A stretch of 40,389 bases of DNA from a bacterium (GTDB lineage: Bacteria > Elusimicrobiota > Elusimicrobia > Elusimicrobiales > UBA9959). The DNA is taken from the NCBI GenBank assembly GCA_021811315.1, contig JAJZPF010000026.1, positions 1-40,389 on the forward strand. The letters run 5' to 3'. Shown here in pieces: positions 1 to 7,712 of this stretch (the first letter of the stretch is position 1; each line of letters begins with the position of its first letter). The position numbers and the translations under genes were made by a program. Under the pieces are notes generated by a model. That model searched no databases. It had not been told where the DNA came from and was given only the letters and a program-made list of their open reading frames with translations.

Positions 1-130
1 CGGGTTTGTCGTCAATAGAAATTGGCACAATTCAGAAAGATTGTGTGCCTACACTTTCGGGTTTTCCAGACCCCTTCATAGGGGACAAAGCGGATTTTCA
101 GGGTTTAAGTGTCAAAGTCGGGAAAAAGAA

Positions 131-156
131 AACGGCCCGGTTTAAACCGGGCCGTT
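131..156 (-). terminator. Intrinsic terminator of the CBS-domain gene
   Basis: A perfect 26-base palindrome with arms AACGGCCCGGTTT and AAACCGGGCCGTT is followed on the minus strand by TTCTTTTTCC. It lies just beyond the stop of the CBS-domain gene. The left edge of the window (1-130) shows no gene I can support; it has only a weak imperfect hairpin near 24-50. Confidence 0.8.
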
Positions 157-172
157 CGCTTTGCGCGGGCGC

Positions 173-607
173 TTATCTTCCGCCTGAAATATAATTTTCC
201 AGCTGCGCGATAATGAACTTCTGCTTCGAGATCACTATCCGCACCACGTCGCCGATCGAAATGATGCCAAGGATCTCGCCTTTGTCTATCACGGGCAGGT
301 GGCGAAAATGTTTTTCCGTCATCAGCGCCATGCAGTCTTCTATCGATTCGTCGGGGCGGACGTAGAGGACCCTTTCCGTCATGATCTCGCCCACGGTGGT
401 GTCCTTCGACACTTTCCCCTTCAGGGCGACCTTGCGGGCGTAGTCGCGCTCGGAGAGTATCCCAACCAGTTTGCCGTCGTCTATCACAAGCAGCGCGCCG
501 ATATTCTTCTCGGCCATCGTCTGCAGGGCGGCCATCACGAAAGACTTGCTGGTGACGGACCAGATCTCCCCGCCTTTGTGCTGCAAAAACTGTTTCAGTG
601 TGATCAT
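173..607 (-). CDS. CBS-domain pair protein (144 aa)
   Basis: Small cytosolic protein made almost entirely of two CBS motifs, about residues 10-65 and 75-130, with typical stretches such as GALLVIDDGKLVGILSERDY and HLPVIDKGEILGIISIGDVV. Stand-alone CBS pairs bind adenine nucleotides and usually act as energy or redox sensors; the partner here cannot be named. The ATG at 607 follows GGAGAGG at a normal distance. It lies 45 bases downstream of the sulfatase gene on the same strand, and that gap contains AT-rich -10-like sequence, so it may have its own promoter or be the second gene of a two-gene unit. A strong terminator follows the stop. Confidence 0.85.
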   Translation of the reverse strand: MITLKQFLQHKGGEIWSVTSKSFVMAALQTMAEKNIGALLVIDDGKLVGILSERDYARKVALKGKVSKDTTVGEIMTERVLYVRPDESIEDCMALMTEKHFRHLPVIDKGEILGIISIGDVVRIVISKQKFIIAQLENYISGGR

Positions 608-652
608 GCGTCCTCTCCTAGACTCAATTGCGACTATTGTGCCATATTTTAG

Positions 653-2488
653 CTACTTATAGAATCTTTTTGCCTCTTTCTGGAACCGCAGGATCAGGGG
701 GGTGAAAGCGGAGGCGCCTTTCGGGACATCGCGGTATTCCGCGTCGAAAACCTTCAGCCCGCCTTTATAAGCTTCCAGCGGCATCTCCAGCGTGGCCGTT
801 CCGGTTATTATCCCCGCGCTGTCCCAGGAAGCCGAGGCCGCGAAGTCGTCCGGCCCGTGGCTGAAAAGGCTTCGCCCGCTTGAATAATCCTCGGCGGGGT
901 TCTTCACCCCGGCCAGCGGCAGGATCGTGGGGACGATGTCCAGGTGGTCCGTAAGCGTCCTGATCCGCCCGGGGGCGCGGCCCGGCTCGTAGTACACGAG
1001 CGGGACATGCACCTCTTCGGGGCTGTAGCCCTGGTTATGCCCGTAGCGGCCCCTTTCAAGGAAAGCCTCGCCGTGGTCGCCCATCACCATCACCACGGTG
1101 TCTTTCAGGCCGCCGGTACTCTCCAGCGCCCGGATGATATTCCCCACCAGGTGGTCGTCGGAATAGACGGAGTTCTTGTACTTGTTCTTCAGCCCTTCCA
1201 CGTTGCTTTTATTCAAAGCGAGCTGGCTCACCCCGAAAGAAGGCTTGAATTTCTCGAAACCCGGCAGGTAGTCGTAGTTGCCGTGGGTGGCGTCGTAGAA
1301 GATAAAAGAGAAATACGGCTTTTTATGGTCCCTCGTCTTCAGATAGGAAATGAACCGGTCCGAGATGTCCCTGTCCTTCTCCGCGCCGTCTTCGCCCGGG
1401 GGCTCGTCGTAAATATCGCCGCGCGGAACTTCCACGAAGCAGGTCTTGTTGAACTCGGGGAAGCTCAGCTTCGCGCTGGCGTAAAGGCGCAGGTCATAGC
1501 CCTGCTTCTTCAGCACGTCTATCAATACCGGCCCCCGGTGCTCGCCCAGCATGGGGAACCAGTAATTGCCGTAGATGCCGTAGAGCGCCGAGAAGATCCC
1601 GAAGCGGGTGCAGTTGCCGCCGCTGTAATGGTTCTCGAAGACCGCGGACTTCCGGCCGAAGGCCCAGGTCTCCGGCATTACTTCCCGGGTCAGCATGTCG
1701 GCGCGGAGGGAATCCACGAAGATGAAAAGGAAATTGAGCGGCTTCGCGGGCGGAACCACCTCGAGCGGCCTCTTCGGATAAGCCAGCCCTGAATATTTCA
1801 GGTCTATCCCGCCCTTCACCTCTTTGTCCAGTTTTACGCCCAGGTACTTGCTGGCGAAACTGCGTATCCTGAGCGGCTGGTAAAGCGGGAACAGCTGCGC
1901 GTTCCGGGTTATATAGACCGAGTCGTAAAGAGTGCCCCAGGCGAAAAGGCCTTTATCGGCCGCCACGAACAGGAGGAGCACCGCGGCCAGCGCTCCCGCC
2001 CGCCGCCCGCGGAGCAGCGGCCGTTCGGCCAGGCCCTCCGACAGTTTCCAAAAATACCATTGAGCGGCGCCGAGCGCCGCCGAAAGGACGACAAAAAGAG
2101 CTTTGGTGCCCCAGCCCTGGTCCAGCGACTCCAGCCCGCCCGGGGTCAGGACCAAATTGAGCACCATCGAGTTAAGGTGGAACTTGAAGATCTTGTAGAC
2201 GGCCACATCCGTTACCAGCGTCATCTGGAAAGCGCCGGCAAGGATGACCAGCAGCCCCCGCCCGGCCGCGAAAAGAAATAGCGGCGCGGCCACGAGCGAC
2301 AGCGCGGCGTAAAGCATCACCGTGTTCGAGACCAGCGCGGCGCTGACATAGGCCAGCTCGAGCGGGTGCCCGCCAGCGAAGAAGAGGAAGCCGGCGCAGA
2401 TAGCCAGCGAAAGACAGAAATTCAGGCCCAGGAAAGCGGCCAGGCGTTTAAAACCGGGTTTTTTCAGAACCATAGGAATATCCCTCAT
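653..2488 (-). CDS. YejM/PbgA-like inner-membrane sulfatase-fold protein (611 aa)
   Basis: The N-terminal 190 residues hold about five hydrophobic helices and a stretch FKFHLNSMVLNLVLTPGG resembling the DUF3413 domain of YejM/PbgA. The C-terminal 350 residues form an alkaline-phosphatase-superfamily domain: FIFVDSLRAD near residue 260 (metal ligand), NCTRFG near 300 (the Thr at the LtaS/sulfatase nucleophile position), and GDHGEAF plus RYGHNQ near 475-490. YejM controls lipopolysaccharide and cardiolipin balance in the envelope of enteric bacteria; the same job here is inferred. Two starts are possible: the ATG at 2488, or Met6 at 2473, which has GAGGG about 8 bases upstream. A TAAAAT box lies 11 bases before the first ATG, in the region shared with the divergent rlmN. 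Confidence 0.8.
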   Translation of the reverse strand: MRDIPMVLKKPGFKRLAAFLGLNFCLSLAICAGFLFFAGGHPLELAYVSAALVSNTVMLYAALSLVAAPLFLFAAGRGLLVILAGAFQMTLVTDVAVYKIFKFHLNSMVLNLVLTPGGLESLDQGWGTKALFVVLSAALGAAQWYFWKLSEGLAERPLLRGRRAGALAAVLLLFVAADKGLFAWGTLYDSVYITRNAQLFPLYQPLRIRSFASKYLGVKLDKEVKGGIDLKYSGLAYPKRPLEVVPPAKPLNFLFIFVDSLRADMLTREVMPETWAFGRKSAVFENHYSGGNCTRFGIFSALYGIYGNYWFPMLGEHRGPVLIDVLKKQGYDLRLYASAKLSFPEFNKTCFVEVPRGDIYDEPPGEDGAEKDRDISDRFISYLKTRDHKKPYFSFIFYDATHGNYDYLPGFEKFKPSFGVSQLALNKSNVEGLKNKYKNSVYSDDHLVGNIIRALESTGGLKDTVVMVMGDHGEAFLERGRYGHNQGYSPEEVHVPLVYYEPGRAPGRIRTLTDHLDIVPTILPLAGVKNPAEDYSSGRSLFSHGPDDFAASASWDSAGIITGTATLEMPLEAYKGGLKVFDAEYRDVPKGASAFTPLILRFQKEAKRFYK

Positions 2489-2566
2489 GCTGCAGCCATA
2501 TTTTACTATTTATGGGTTCCCCGCACCCCTCACGGCGGGCTTTTTTCATTGGGACGGCATATTTGC

Positions 2567-2572
2567 GATAAT
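2567..2572 (+). promoter_or_regulatory. -10 box of rlmN, leaderless layout
   Basis: GATAAT ends exactly 6 bases before the rlmN ATG, so transcription should begin at or next to the start codon. No Shine-Dalgarno sequence is present. The 90-base gap 2489-2578 also holds the divergent sulfatase promoter. Confidence 0.55.
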
Positions 2573-2578
2573 ATACCT

Positions 2579-3601
2579 ATGGACCTGAAAAAGCTTTCTG
2601 TTTTCCTTAAAGAGAACGGCATCCCCGCCTTCCGCCTCAACCAGGTGCGCGACGCCGTTTACAAGAATTTCGTCGCCTCCTGGGACGAGATAGCGGTGCT
2701 TCCCGCCGCGCTCCGCGACCGCCTTAAGCACGGCATCTATATCCATTCGGTGGAGGTCCTGGAAACCCTTATCTCCAAGAAGCGGGACGCGATAAAATTC
2801 AGCTTCCTGCTTAAGGACGGCCTGAAGATAGAGACAGTGCTGCTCAAGCTCCTCTCGGACAAATGGAGCCTCTGCGTTTCCACCCAGGTAGGCTGCCCCG
2901 TGCGCTGCCCTTTCTGCGCCACCGGGAAGAAAGGCCTCAAGCGAAATCTGTCGCCCGACGAAATTACCGACCAGTTCCTGGCCGCCGCCCATTATCTGAA
3001 GACGCAGGGCGAGCAGAAGATCGGCAGCGTGATCTTCATGGGCATGGGCGAGCCTTTCCTGAATTATGATTCCGTGGCCGAAGCGGTGCGGACCATGACC
3101 GACCCGGAGCTCATAGCCCTGGGCCAGCGCCATATCTCGGTCTCCACCGCGGGGCATGTGCCGGGGATACGCCGCTTCGCGAAGGATTTCCCGCAGTGCA
3201 ACCTGGCGATCTCGCTGCACGCCGCCGAGGACGCGCTGCGCTCGGACCTGGTCCCCCTCAATACCACCTACCCGCTCAGCCAGCTGGCCAAGGCGCTGAA
3301 GGATTATATTTCCTCCACCAAGCGCCGGGTCTTCATTGAATACGTCCTGTTCGAAGGCGTGAACAATAGCCGGAGCCAGGTGGCCCGGCTGAACGCCTGG
3401 CTGCGCACGGTCGCGGCCCCGAAGTATTTCGTGGTGAACATCATCCCCTATAACCGCACTGGCGGCCCTTACAAGGCCCCGACCCGCGACCGCATCAAGC
3501 TTTTCGCCGAGCTGCTCGAAGCGGCCGGCATCGAAGTGACCATCCGCAAAGGGATGGGCGAGGACATCGAAGGCGCCTGCGGCCAGCTCGCCGGTAAATA
3601 G
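2579..3601 (+). CDS. rlmN: 23S rRNA (adenine2503-C2)/tRNA (adenine37-C2) methyltransferase RlmN (340 aa)
   Basis: Radical SAM methyltransferase that methylates C2 of A2503 in 23S rRNA and A37 of some tRNAs. The radical-SAM cluster motif CPVRCPFC (CxxxCxxC) lies near residue 105, followed by the family stretch GSVIFMGMGEPFLN. HISVSTAGHVPGI, NLAISLHAA and the C-terminal RKGMGEDIEGACGQL, which carries the resolving Cys, are all present. Length matches the family. The start at 2579 fits the conserved N-terminus (MDLKKLSVFLKENG) and lies 6 bases after a GATAAT box; a longer reading frame upstream has no family similarity and overlaps the divergent promoter. The gene stands alone and ends in a strong terminator. 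Confidence 0.95.
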   Translation: MDLKKLSVFLKENGIPAFRLNQVRDAVYKNFVASWDEIAVLPAALRDRLKHGIYIHSVEVLETLISKKRDAIKFSFLLKDGLKIETVLLKLLSDKWSLCVSTQVGCPVRCPFCATGKKGLKRNLSPDEITDQFLAAAHYLKTQGEQKIGSVIFMGMGEPFLNYDSVAEAVRTMTDPELIALGQRHISVSTAGHVPGIRRFAKDFPQCNLAISLHAAEDALRSDLVPLNTTYPLSQLAKALKDYISSTKRRVFIEYVLFEGVNNSRSQVARLNAWLRTVAAPKYFVVNIIPYNRTGGPYKAPTRDRIKLFAELLEAAGIEVTIRKGMGEDIEGACGQLAGK

Positions 3602-3620
3602 AAAGACCTGCTAAACAGAA

Positions 3621-3650
3621 GAGCCCCGGCAAAACCGGGGCTCTTTTTTT
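3621..3650 (+). terminator. rlmN terminator
   Basis: GAGCCCCGG and CCGGGGCTC pair around a short CAAAA-type loop and are followed by seven T. It lies 20 bases after the rlmN stop. Confidence 0.9.
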
Positions 3651-3676
3651 ATTTCTTCGGTATTACACTGGGGGCC

Positions 3677-3815
3677 CGGCTGGCGATGCGGGGGCCGGGT
3701 TAGCAAAACCCTCTCGGAGCCCGACGCTTGCGTAAGCGCGGAGGGCGAGAGCGGGAGTTGCGAGCACGGTGTGCGAGACAACGTTTTTGCGTTCCGGCCC
3801 CCGCATCGCCAGCCG
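3677..3815. repeat. 139-bp element bounded by a perfect 22-bp inverted repeat
   Basis: The arms at 3677-3698 and 3794-3815 are exact reverse complements (core GGCGATGCGGGGGCC). Inside them a second stem pairs GCAAAAC (3703-3709) with GTTTTTGC (3783-3790). The interior has smaller hairpins at 3725-3738 (CGCTT/AAGCG) and 3764-3774 (GCAC/GTGC). It fills the space between the converging rlmN and thiolase genes. It has no coding potential and no second copy was seen in the window. It could be a small non-autonomous mobile element, a structured RNA or a double terminator. Confidence 0.75.
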
Positions 3816-3825
3816 CGGTCTCAGT

Positions 3826-5004
3826 TCACCGCTCCACGCACATGGCTATGCCCATGCCGCCGCCTATGCAGAGGGTGGCGAGGCCTTTTTTGACATTGCG
3901 CTTCTTCATTTCGTGAAGCAGGGTTACGAGGATGCGCGCGCCGGAGGCGCCGACGGGGTGGCCCAGCGCTACGGCGCCGCCGTTCACGTTCACGATGTCT
4001 TTGTTGAAGCCTAGCTCTTTGGCCACGGAAAGGGACTGGGCGGCGAAGGCTTCGTTGGCCTCTATCAGCTCTACGTCTTTCAGCTCCCAGCCGGCTTTCT
4101 TCAGGGCGAGGCGCACCGCTTCTACCGGGCCGACGCCCATTATGGCAGGATCCACCCCGGCCCAGGCGTAGGAGACTATCTCCGCGAGCGGCTTGAGGTT
4201 ATGCTTCTTCACGGCTTCTTCGGACGCTACCAGCACGCAGGCCGCGCCGTCGTTTATGCCGGAAGAGTTGGCGGCCGTGACCGAGCCGTCTTTCTTAAAA
4301 GCGCCGCGCAGCTTGGCCAGGCCCTCGGCGGTGACGCCGGCTTTGGGAAATTCGTCTTTCAGGAACATTACGGGGTCGCCTTTGCGCTGCGGGATGGCCA
4401 CCGGAGCTATTTCATCGGCGAAGCGGTTCTCTTTCTGCGCTTTCTCGGTCTTGTTCTGGGAGTCGGCGGCGAATTTATCCTGCTCTTCCCTGGTCAGCTC
4501 ATATTTCGTCACCAGGTTCTCGGCGGTCACGCCCATGTGGTAATTATTGAAAATATCCCAGAGCCCGTCGTTTATCATCGAGTCTACCAGCTCGCCGTTG
4601 CCCATCTTGTAGCCGTAGCGCGCTTTTTTAAGGAGGTAGGGAGCGTTGGTCATGCTTTCCGCGCCCCCGGCTATTATCATCTCCGCGTCGCCGCATTTTA
4701 TCTGCTGCGCCGCCATGGCCACGGTGCGCAGGCCGGAGCCGCAAAGCATGTTCACGGTCATCGCCGTCTTATTGTTCGGCACGCCGGCGCCTATGGCGAT
4801 CTGGCGGGCCATGTTCTGGCCGACGCCGGCCTGGTAGATGCTGCCCATCAGGACCTCGTCGATATCCGCCGGGCTCACTTTCGCGCGCTCGAGCGCCGCT
4901 TTCACCACCACCTTCCCGAGCTCGACCGAGCTGAAATCGGCCAGCCCGCCGCCGAAGCTGCCTATCGCCGTCCGTACGCCTTCCGCTATAAATACTTTTT
5001 TCAT
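3826..5004 (-). CDS. Acetyl-CoA C-acetyltransferase (thiolase, 392 aa)
   Basis: Condenses or cleaves acetyl-CoA and acetoacetyl-CoA in the cytosol. Full-length thiolase with all three active-site blocks: NMLCGSGLRTV (nucleophile Cys near residue 87), GHPVGASGARI (His near 348) and CIGGGMGIAM (Cys near 378), plus the conserved GGAESM and NEAFAAQ. The ATG at 5004 is preceded by GGAGGAAAG. It lies 16 bases downstream of the CoA-transferase gene and is the last gene of the TetR-CoA transferase-thiolase operon. That pairing suggests breakdown or synthesis of short-chain acyl-CoA such as acetoacetate, butyrate or 4-hydroxybutyrate. Confidence 0.93.
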   Translation of the reverse strand: MKKVFIAEGVRTAIGSFGGGLADFSSVELGKVVVKAALERAKVSPADIDEVLMGSIYQAGVGQNMARQIAIGAGVPNNKTAMTVNMLCGSGLRTVAMAAQQIKCGDAEMIIAGGAESMTNAPYLLKKARYGYKMGNGELVDSMINDGLWDIFNNYHMGVTAENLVTKYELTREEQDKFAADSQNKTEKAQKENRFADEIAPVAIPQRKGDPVMFLKDEFPKAGVTAEGLAKLRGAFKKDGSVTAANSSGINDGAACVLVASEEAVKKHNLKPLAEIVSYAWAGVDPAIMGVGPVEAVRLALKKAGWELKDVELIEANEAFAAQSLSVAKELGFNKDIVNVNGGAVALGHPVGASGARILVTLLHEMKKRNVKKGLATLCIGGGMGIAMCVER

Positions 5005-5020
5005 CTTTCCTCCGTGTTTT

Positions 5021-6352
5021 TTAAATGTAGCCTAATTTCCCCGCCTGCTGCTCCAGCCCCGCCCTGAAATCCGGGTGCGCCACCGCGATAAGCGCTTTCG
5101 CCCGCTCGCGCACCGTGCGGCCGCGCAGGCGGGCTATCCCGTACTCGGTCACTATGATGTCGGTATTGGCCCGGTGCAGGGTGACGGCCGTGCCGCCGGC
5201 CAGCGTCGGGACTATGGAGGAAAGAGTTCCTTTTTTAGCCGTGGAGCGGCAGGCTATTATCGACTTGCCCAGCCCGTCATAAGCCTCTTTCGCGCCTACG
5301 GCCGTGTCCGTCTGTCCGCCGGTGCCTGAATACTGCGCATGGCCGATGGATTCGCTGGCCACCTGGCCGGTCAGGTCCACGTTCATGCAGGTGTTTATGG
5401 AAACCATGCGCGAATTCCGGCGTATAACTGACGGATCGGTAACCCATGAGCCGCGCCGGAATTCCACGGCCATATTATCGTCCAGCCAGTCGTAAAGTTT
5501 CCTCGAGCCCATCGCGAAGGTGCAGACGAACTTGTCCTTGCAGAGGCTTTTGCGCTTATTAGTGATGACGCCGGCTTCGTAGAGCTCCATCATGGAGTCC
5601 ACCATCATCTCGGTATGCACGCCCAGGTCTTTCTTCCCTTTCAGCGCGAGGGCCGCGGCGTTCGGTATGCCGCCGATGCCAAGCTGGATGGTGGAGCCGT
5701 CGTCCACGAGCTCGGCTATATAGCTGCCGATGGTCTTCTCCACCTCGTCCGGGTCGGGCGAGGGGAGGGAAGGAACTTCCTGGTCGTGCTCCACGAACCA
5801 GTCCACGTCGCTCACGTGCAGGTGGGAATCGCCGAAAGTGCGCGGCAAATTCCTGTTAACCTCAAGTATCACGGTCGTCGCGGCTTCGAGGATGTCTTTT
5901 TCGTAAGTGATGCCGAGGGAAAGAGAAACGAACCCTTTCGAGTCGGGCGGAGTGCAGGTCCCGAAGAAAATATCCGGTTTGCGCGCCTGCAGCCGGTCAA
6001 GCGCCGCGCGGTGCAGCATATTCGGCACATAGGTGACGGTCCCGGCGCCGGCGGCCAGGGCCTGCCTGGACCCGGCGGCATGGAACCAGCTTGCAAGCTC
6101 GAAGTGCCCTTTCATCTCCGGTTTTACGTAGAAGTCGTAGGGCTTGAGCGTAAGCACCGAGAAAACCCGGGCGTCCCTGACGCGCGGCGCGGCCGTATGG
6201 AAGCGGCTCATGCAGCCCTGCGGCTCGGAGGCGCACTGCGCCACCACCACGTCGTCCCCGGAATTTATCTTCGCCGCCGCTTCGTCCGCCGTGATCACTT
6301 TCTCCGAATAAGCGCTTTTGCGGTCCGCCCGCTTTCTTTCCGCTGTTAGCAT
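5021..6352 (-). CDS. Acetyl-CoA hydrolase / 4-hydroxybutyrate CoA-transferase family protein (443 aa)
   Basis: Two-domain class I CoA transferase of the Ach1/Cat1/AbfT group, moving CoA between acetyl-CoA and a short carboxylic acid, or hydrolysing it. The catalytic glutamate is expected in GVHTEMMVDSMMELYE near residue 245. The glycine-rich LGIGGIPNAAA and the C-terminal TEYGIARLRGRTVRERA are classic for the family. The ATG at 6352 has GGGGGAG upstream and overlaps the end of the TetR gene by 7 bases, indicating translational coupling. Substrate preference cannot be read from sequence; the adjacent thiolase favours acetoacetyl- or butyryl-type metabolism. Confidence 0.9.
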   Translation of the reverse strand: MLTAERKRADRKSAYSEKVITADEAAAKINSGDDVVVAQCASEPQGCMSRFHTAAPRVRDARVFSVLTLKPYDFYVKPEMKGHFELASWFHAAGSRQALAAGAGTVTYVPNMLHRAALDRLQARKPDIFFGTCTPPDSKGFVSLSLGITYEKDILEAATTVILEVNRNLPRTFGDSHLHVSDVDWFVEHDQEVPSLPSPDPDEVEKTIGSYIAELVDDGSTIQLGIGGIPNAAALALKGKKDLGVHTEMMVDSMMELYEAGVITNKRKSLCKDKFVCTFAMGSRKLYDWLDDNMAVEFRRGSWVTDPSVIRRNSRMVSINTCMNVDLTGQVASESIGHAQYSGTGGQTDTAVGAKEAYDGLGKSIIACRSTAKKGTLSSIVPTLAGGTAVTLHRANTDIIVTEYGIARLRGRTVRERAKALIAVAHPDFRAGLEQQAGKLGYI

Positions 6353-6993
6353 GATCTCCCCCCCGCCAATATGCCCCTCTTGAAAACCCGGGCGAAGAGC
6401 TTTACGGCCTCCGTATCCCCCAGGCCGTAATGCCCTTTCACCTTGAAAAGTTTTTCCATGATGAAATAGTTGGAATAATTCCAGGTCACCATCATCAGCG
6501 CGGCCACCGGGTCTACGTCCGGCGCCACTTTAGAGCGCGGCTTATGGTGAGGCTTCGCCTCAGCGGACTTCAGGGCGGCGGAGTAGCCGGCGCGCATATT
6601 GGAGAACAGTTTGGCCACGTGCCTGGCCTTGAATTCCACCACGTCCACGTAGATAAGGAGGATATAGGCGGAGAATTTCTCCACGGTCTCGCGCGAGGCG
6701 AAGCCGAGCTGCTCTATATTGTCCGGGAAGGCGGTGGAGGAGAGAGCCTTTATCAGCGGCTGGTCCGGGCTGAAGTATTCTTTCTCGTACTTTTCGAGCA
6801 GCGAGACGAAAACCTCCTCCTTGGTCCCGAAATAGTTGTAGATATTGCCGAGCGAGACCCCGGCCTGCGCCGCGATATCCCGGGTGGAGGTCCCGTGGAA
6901 GCCCTGCCGGGTGAACAGGTCCGAGGCCGCCGCCAGGATCCTGTCCAGGTTGGCGGCGGGGGCGGTTTTCCCGATCTTGGTTTTTTTGGTCAT
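6346..6993 (-). CDS. TetR/AcrR-family transcriptional regulator (215 aa)
   Basis: N-terminal helix-turn-helix of TetR type about residues 16-62, with the signature TRDIAAQAGVSLGNIYNYF followed by GTKEEVF; the C-terminal ligand-binding domain is divergent, as usual. The start at 6993 (MTKKTK) is preferred over an upstream in-frame codon because the family similarity begins right after it and the longer form runs into the operator. The end overlaps the CoA-transferase start by 7 bases, so the regulator heads the operon it probably represses. FadR/PsrA-like control by an acyl-CoA is a reasonable inference. Confidence 0.9.
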   Translation of the reverse strand: MTKKTKIGKTAPAANLDRILAAASDLFTRQGFHGTSTRDIAAQAGVSLGNIYNYFGTKEEVFVSLLEKYEKEYFSPDQPLIKALSSTAFPDNIEQLGFASRETVEKFSAYILLIYVDVVEFKARHVAKLFSNMRAGYSAALKSAEAKPHHKPRSKVAPDVDPVAALMMVTWNYSNYFIMEKLFKVKGHYGLGDTEAVKLFARVFKRGILAGGRSC

Positions 6994-6997
6994 ATAT

Positions 6998-7009
6998 GAA
7001 CGGTCGTTC
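6998..7009. promoter_or_regulatory. Putative TetR operator
   Basis: GAACG-GT-CGTTC is a perfect inverted repeat with 5-base arms; a further overlapping CGTTCG repeat extends it to 7014. It lies between the transcription start predicted from the promoter at 7020-7048 and the regulator's ATG, a position suited to autorepression. Confidence 0.6.
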
Positions 7010-7019
7010 GTTCGTAGTA

Positions 7020-7048
7020 ATTCTACCAAAGGCTTTTGAAAAGGTCAA
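7020..7048 (-). promoter_or_regulatory. Sigma70 promoter of the TetR-CoA transferase-thiolase operon
   Basis: On the minus strand TTGACC (7043-7048) and TAGAAT (7020-7025) are separated by exactly 17 bases. This is the best canonical -35/-10 pair in the window. Confidence 0.75.
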
Positions 7049-7059
7049 CGCTAAAAATG

Positions 7060-7084
7060 AAAGCCCCCGGTCCCCGGGGGCTTT
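7060..7084 (-). terminator. Terminator after the single-module secreted protein gene
   Basis: AAAGCCCCCGG and CCGGGGGCTTT form an 11-bp stem with a 3-base loop. On the minus strand it is followed by CATTTTTAG. It ends the gene at 7099-7590. Confidence 0.8.
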
Positions 7085-7098
7085 CCGGGCCGCCCGCC

Positions 7099-7590
7099 CT
7101 ATATCTTTTTCAGCACGTAGTACTCCGGTTTCCGGTGCCTGATTATGTAGTCCCCGCTCTTCCACTCGAAGAACATGTATTTAACCCCTTTGATCTCCCT
7201 GATCGAGTAGCGGGAGGCCGAGTGGTCCCCGCCCCGGTGCAGCACCACGCCTTTGGTCCACGCCATCCAGGGCAGGACCTTTATCGGCCCGCCCTCTATC
7301 GCCCAGGCCATCGCCCCCTCCGGCAGGAATTTCATCGCTTTCAGGTACAGGTCCACGCGGGAGCCGCGCTTCCCGGGCTCAAAATCCCCCGGCTCCCGCA
7401 CGAAGTCCACGCTCCGCCACTCGCCGAGGACGGCGGGGTCGTTCACGAAAGGCAGGTCGATGTCGTCCACCAGCCTGCCGTCCACCTCCGTGCTGCCGAT
7501 CTTCATGTCGTTCATTTTCAGGTCTTCGGCGCAAACCAGCGCGCCGAAACCCGCGAGCACCGCGATAACCGCCAATATTTTAAGTTTCAT
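7099..7590 (-). CDS. Secreted single-module protein of the ECF regulon (163 aa)
   Basis: Signal peptide (MKLKILAVIAVLAGFGALVCA) followed by one module of about 115 residues with landmarks DLPFVNDPAVLGEW, DLYLKAMKFLPEG, WTKGVV and MFFEWKSGDY, ending in EYYVLKK. The 260-aa neighbour has two copies of the same module. From memory, similar modules occur as C-terminal tails of M56/BlaR1-like membrane proteins in Firmicutes; the function is not known to me. The ATG at 7590 follows GGAGGAG. It has its own copy of the bipartite element found upstream of the ECF sigma gene, so it is probably a separately transcribed target of that sigma factor. Confidence 0.8.
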   Translation of the reverse strand: MKLKILAVIAVLAGFGALVCAEDLKMNDMKIGSTEVDGRLVDDIDLPFVNDPAVLGEWRSVDFVREPGDFEPGKRGSRVDLYLKAMKFLPEGAMAWAIEGGPIKVLPWMAWTKGVVLHRGGDHSASRYSIREIKGVKYMFFEWKSGDYIIRHRKPEYYVLKKI

Positions 7591-7619
7591 AGCTCCTCCT
7601 TGTCCGCGCTCTTCTGCTG

Positions 7620-7650
7620 GTTATTACGCGCGGCCGGCGAAAGTATTACA
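7620..7650 (-). promoter_or_regulatory. ECF-sigma promoter, copy B
   Basis: On the minus strand TGTAATACTT, then 10 variable GC-rich bases, then CGCGTAATAAC. The conserved 21 bases and the spacing are identical to copy A at 9320-9350 in front of the sigma gene. About 30 bases of leader with a ribosome binding site separate it from the ATG at 7590. Confidence 0.7.
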
Positions 7651-7694
7651 AAAAGGGACAGGCTGCTTTTCGCAAAAAGCAGCCTGTCCCCTTT
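7651..7694. repeat. REP-like hairpin (GGGACAGGCTGC family)
   Basis: AAAAGGGACAGGCTGCTTTT (7651-7670) pairs with AAAAGCAGCCTGTCCC plus CTTTT (7675-7694), giving a stem of about 20 bp with a 4-base loop. Half of the same sequence occurs at 19037-19057. It lies between the two secreted-module genes and could also end the transcript from 8495. Confidence 0.7.
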
Positions 7695-7712
7695 TCCGCT
7701 TCGCGGGCGCGT

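Noticed and set aside
4201-5067. 288-codon open frame antisense to the thiolase
   Set aside because: Rich in His, Gly and Arg as expected from reading a GC-rich gene backwards; the thiolase on the other strand is certain.
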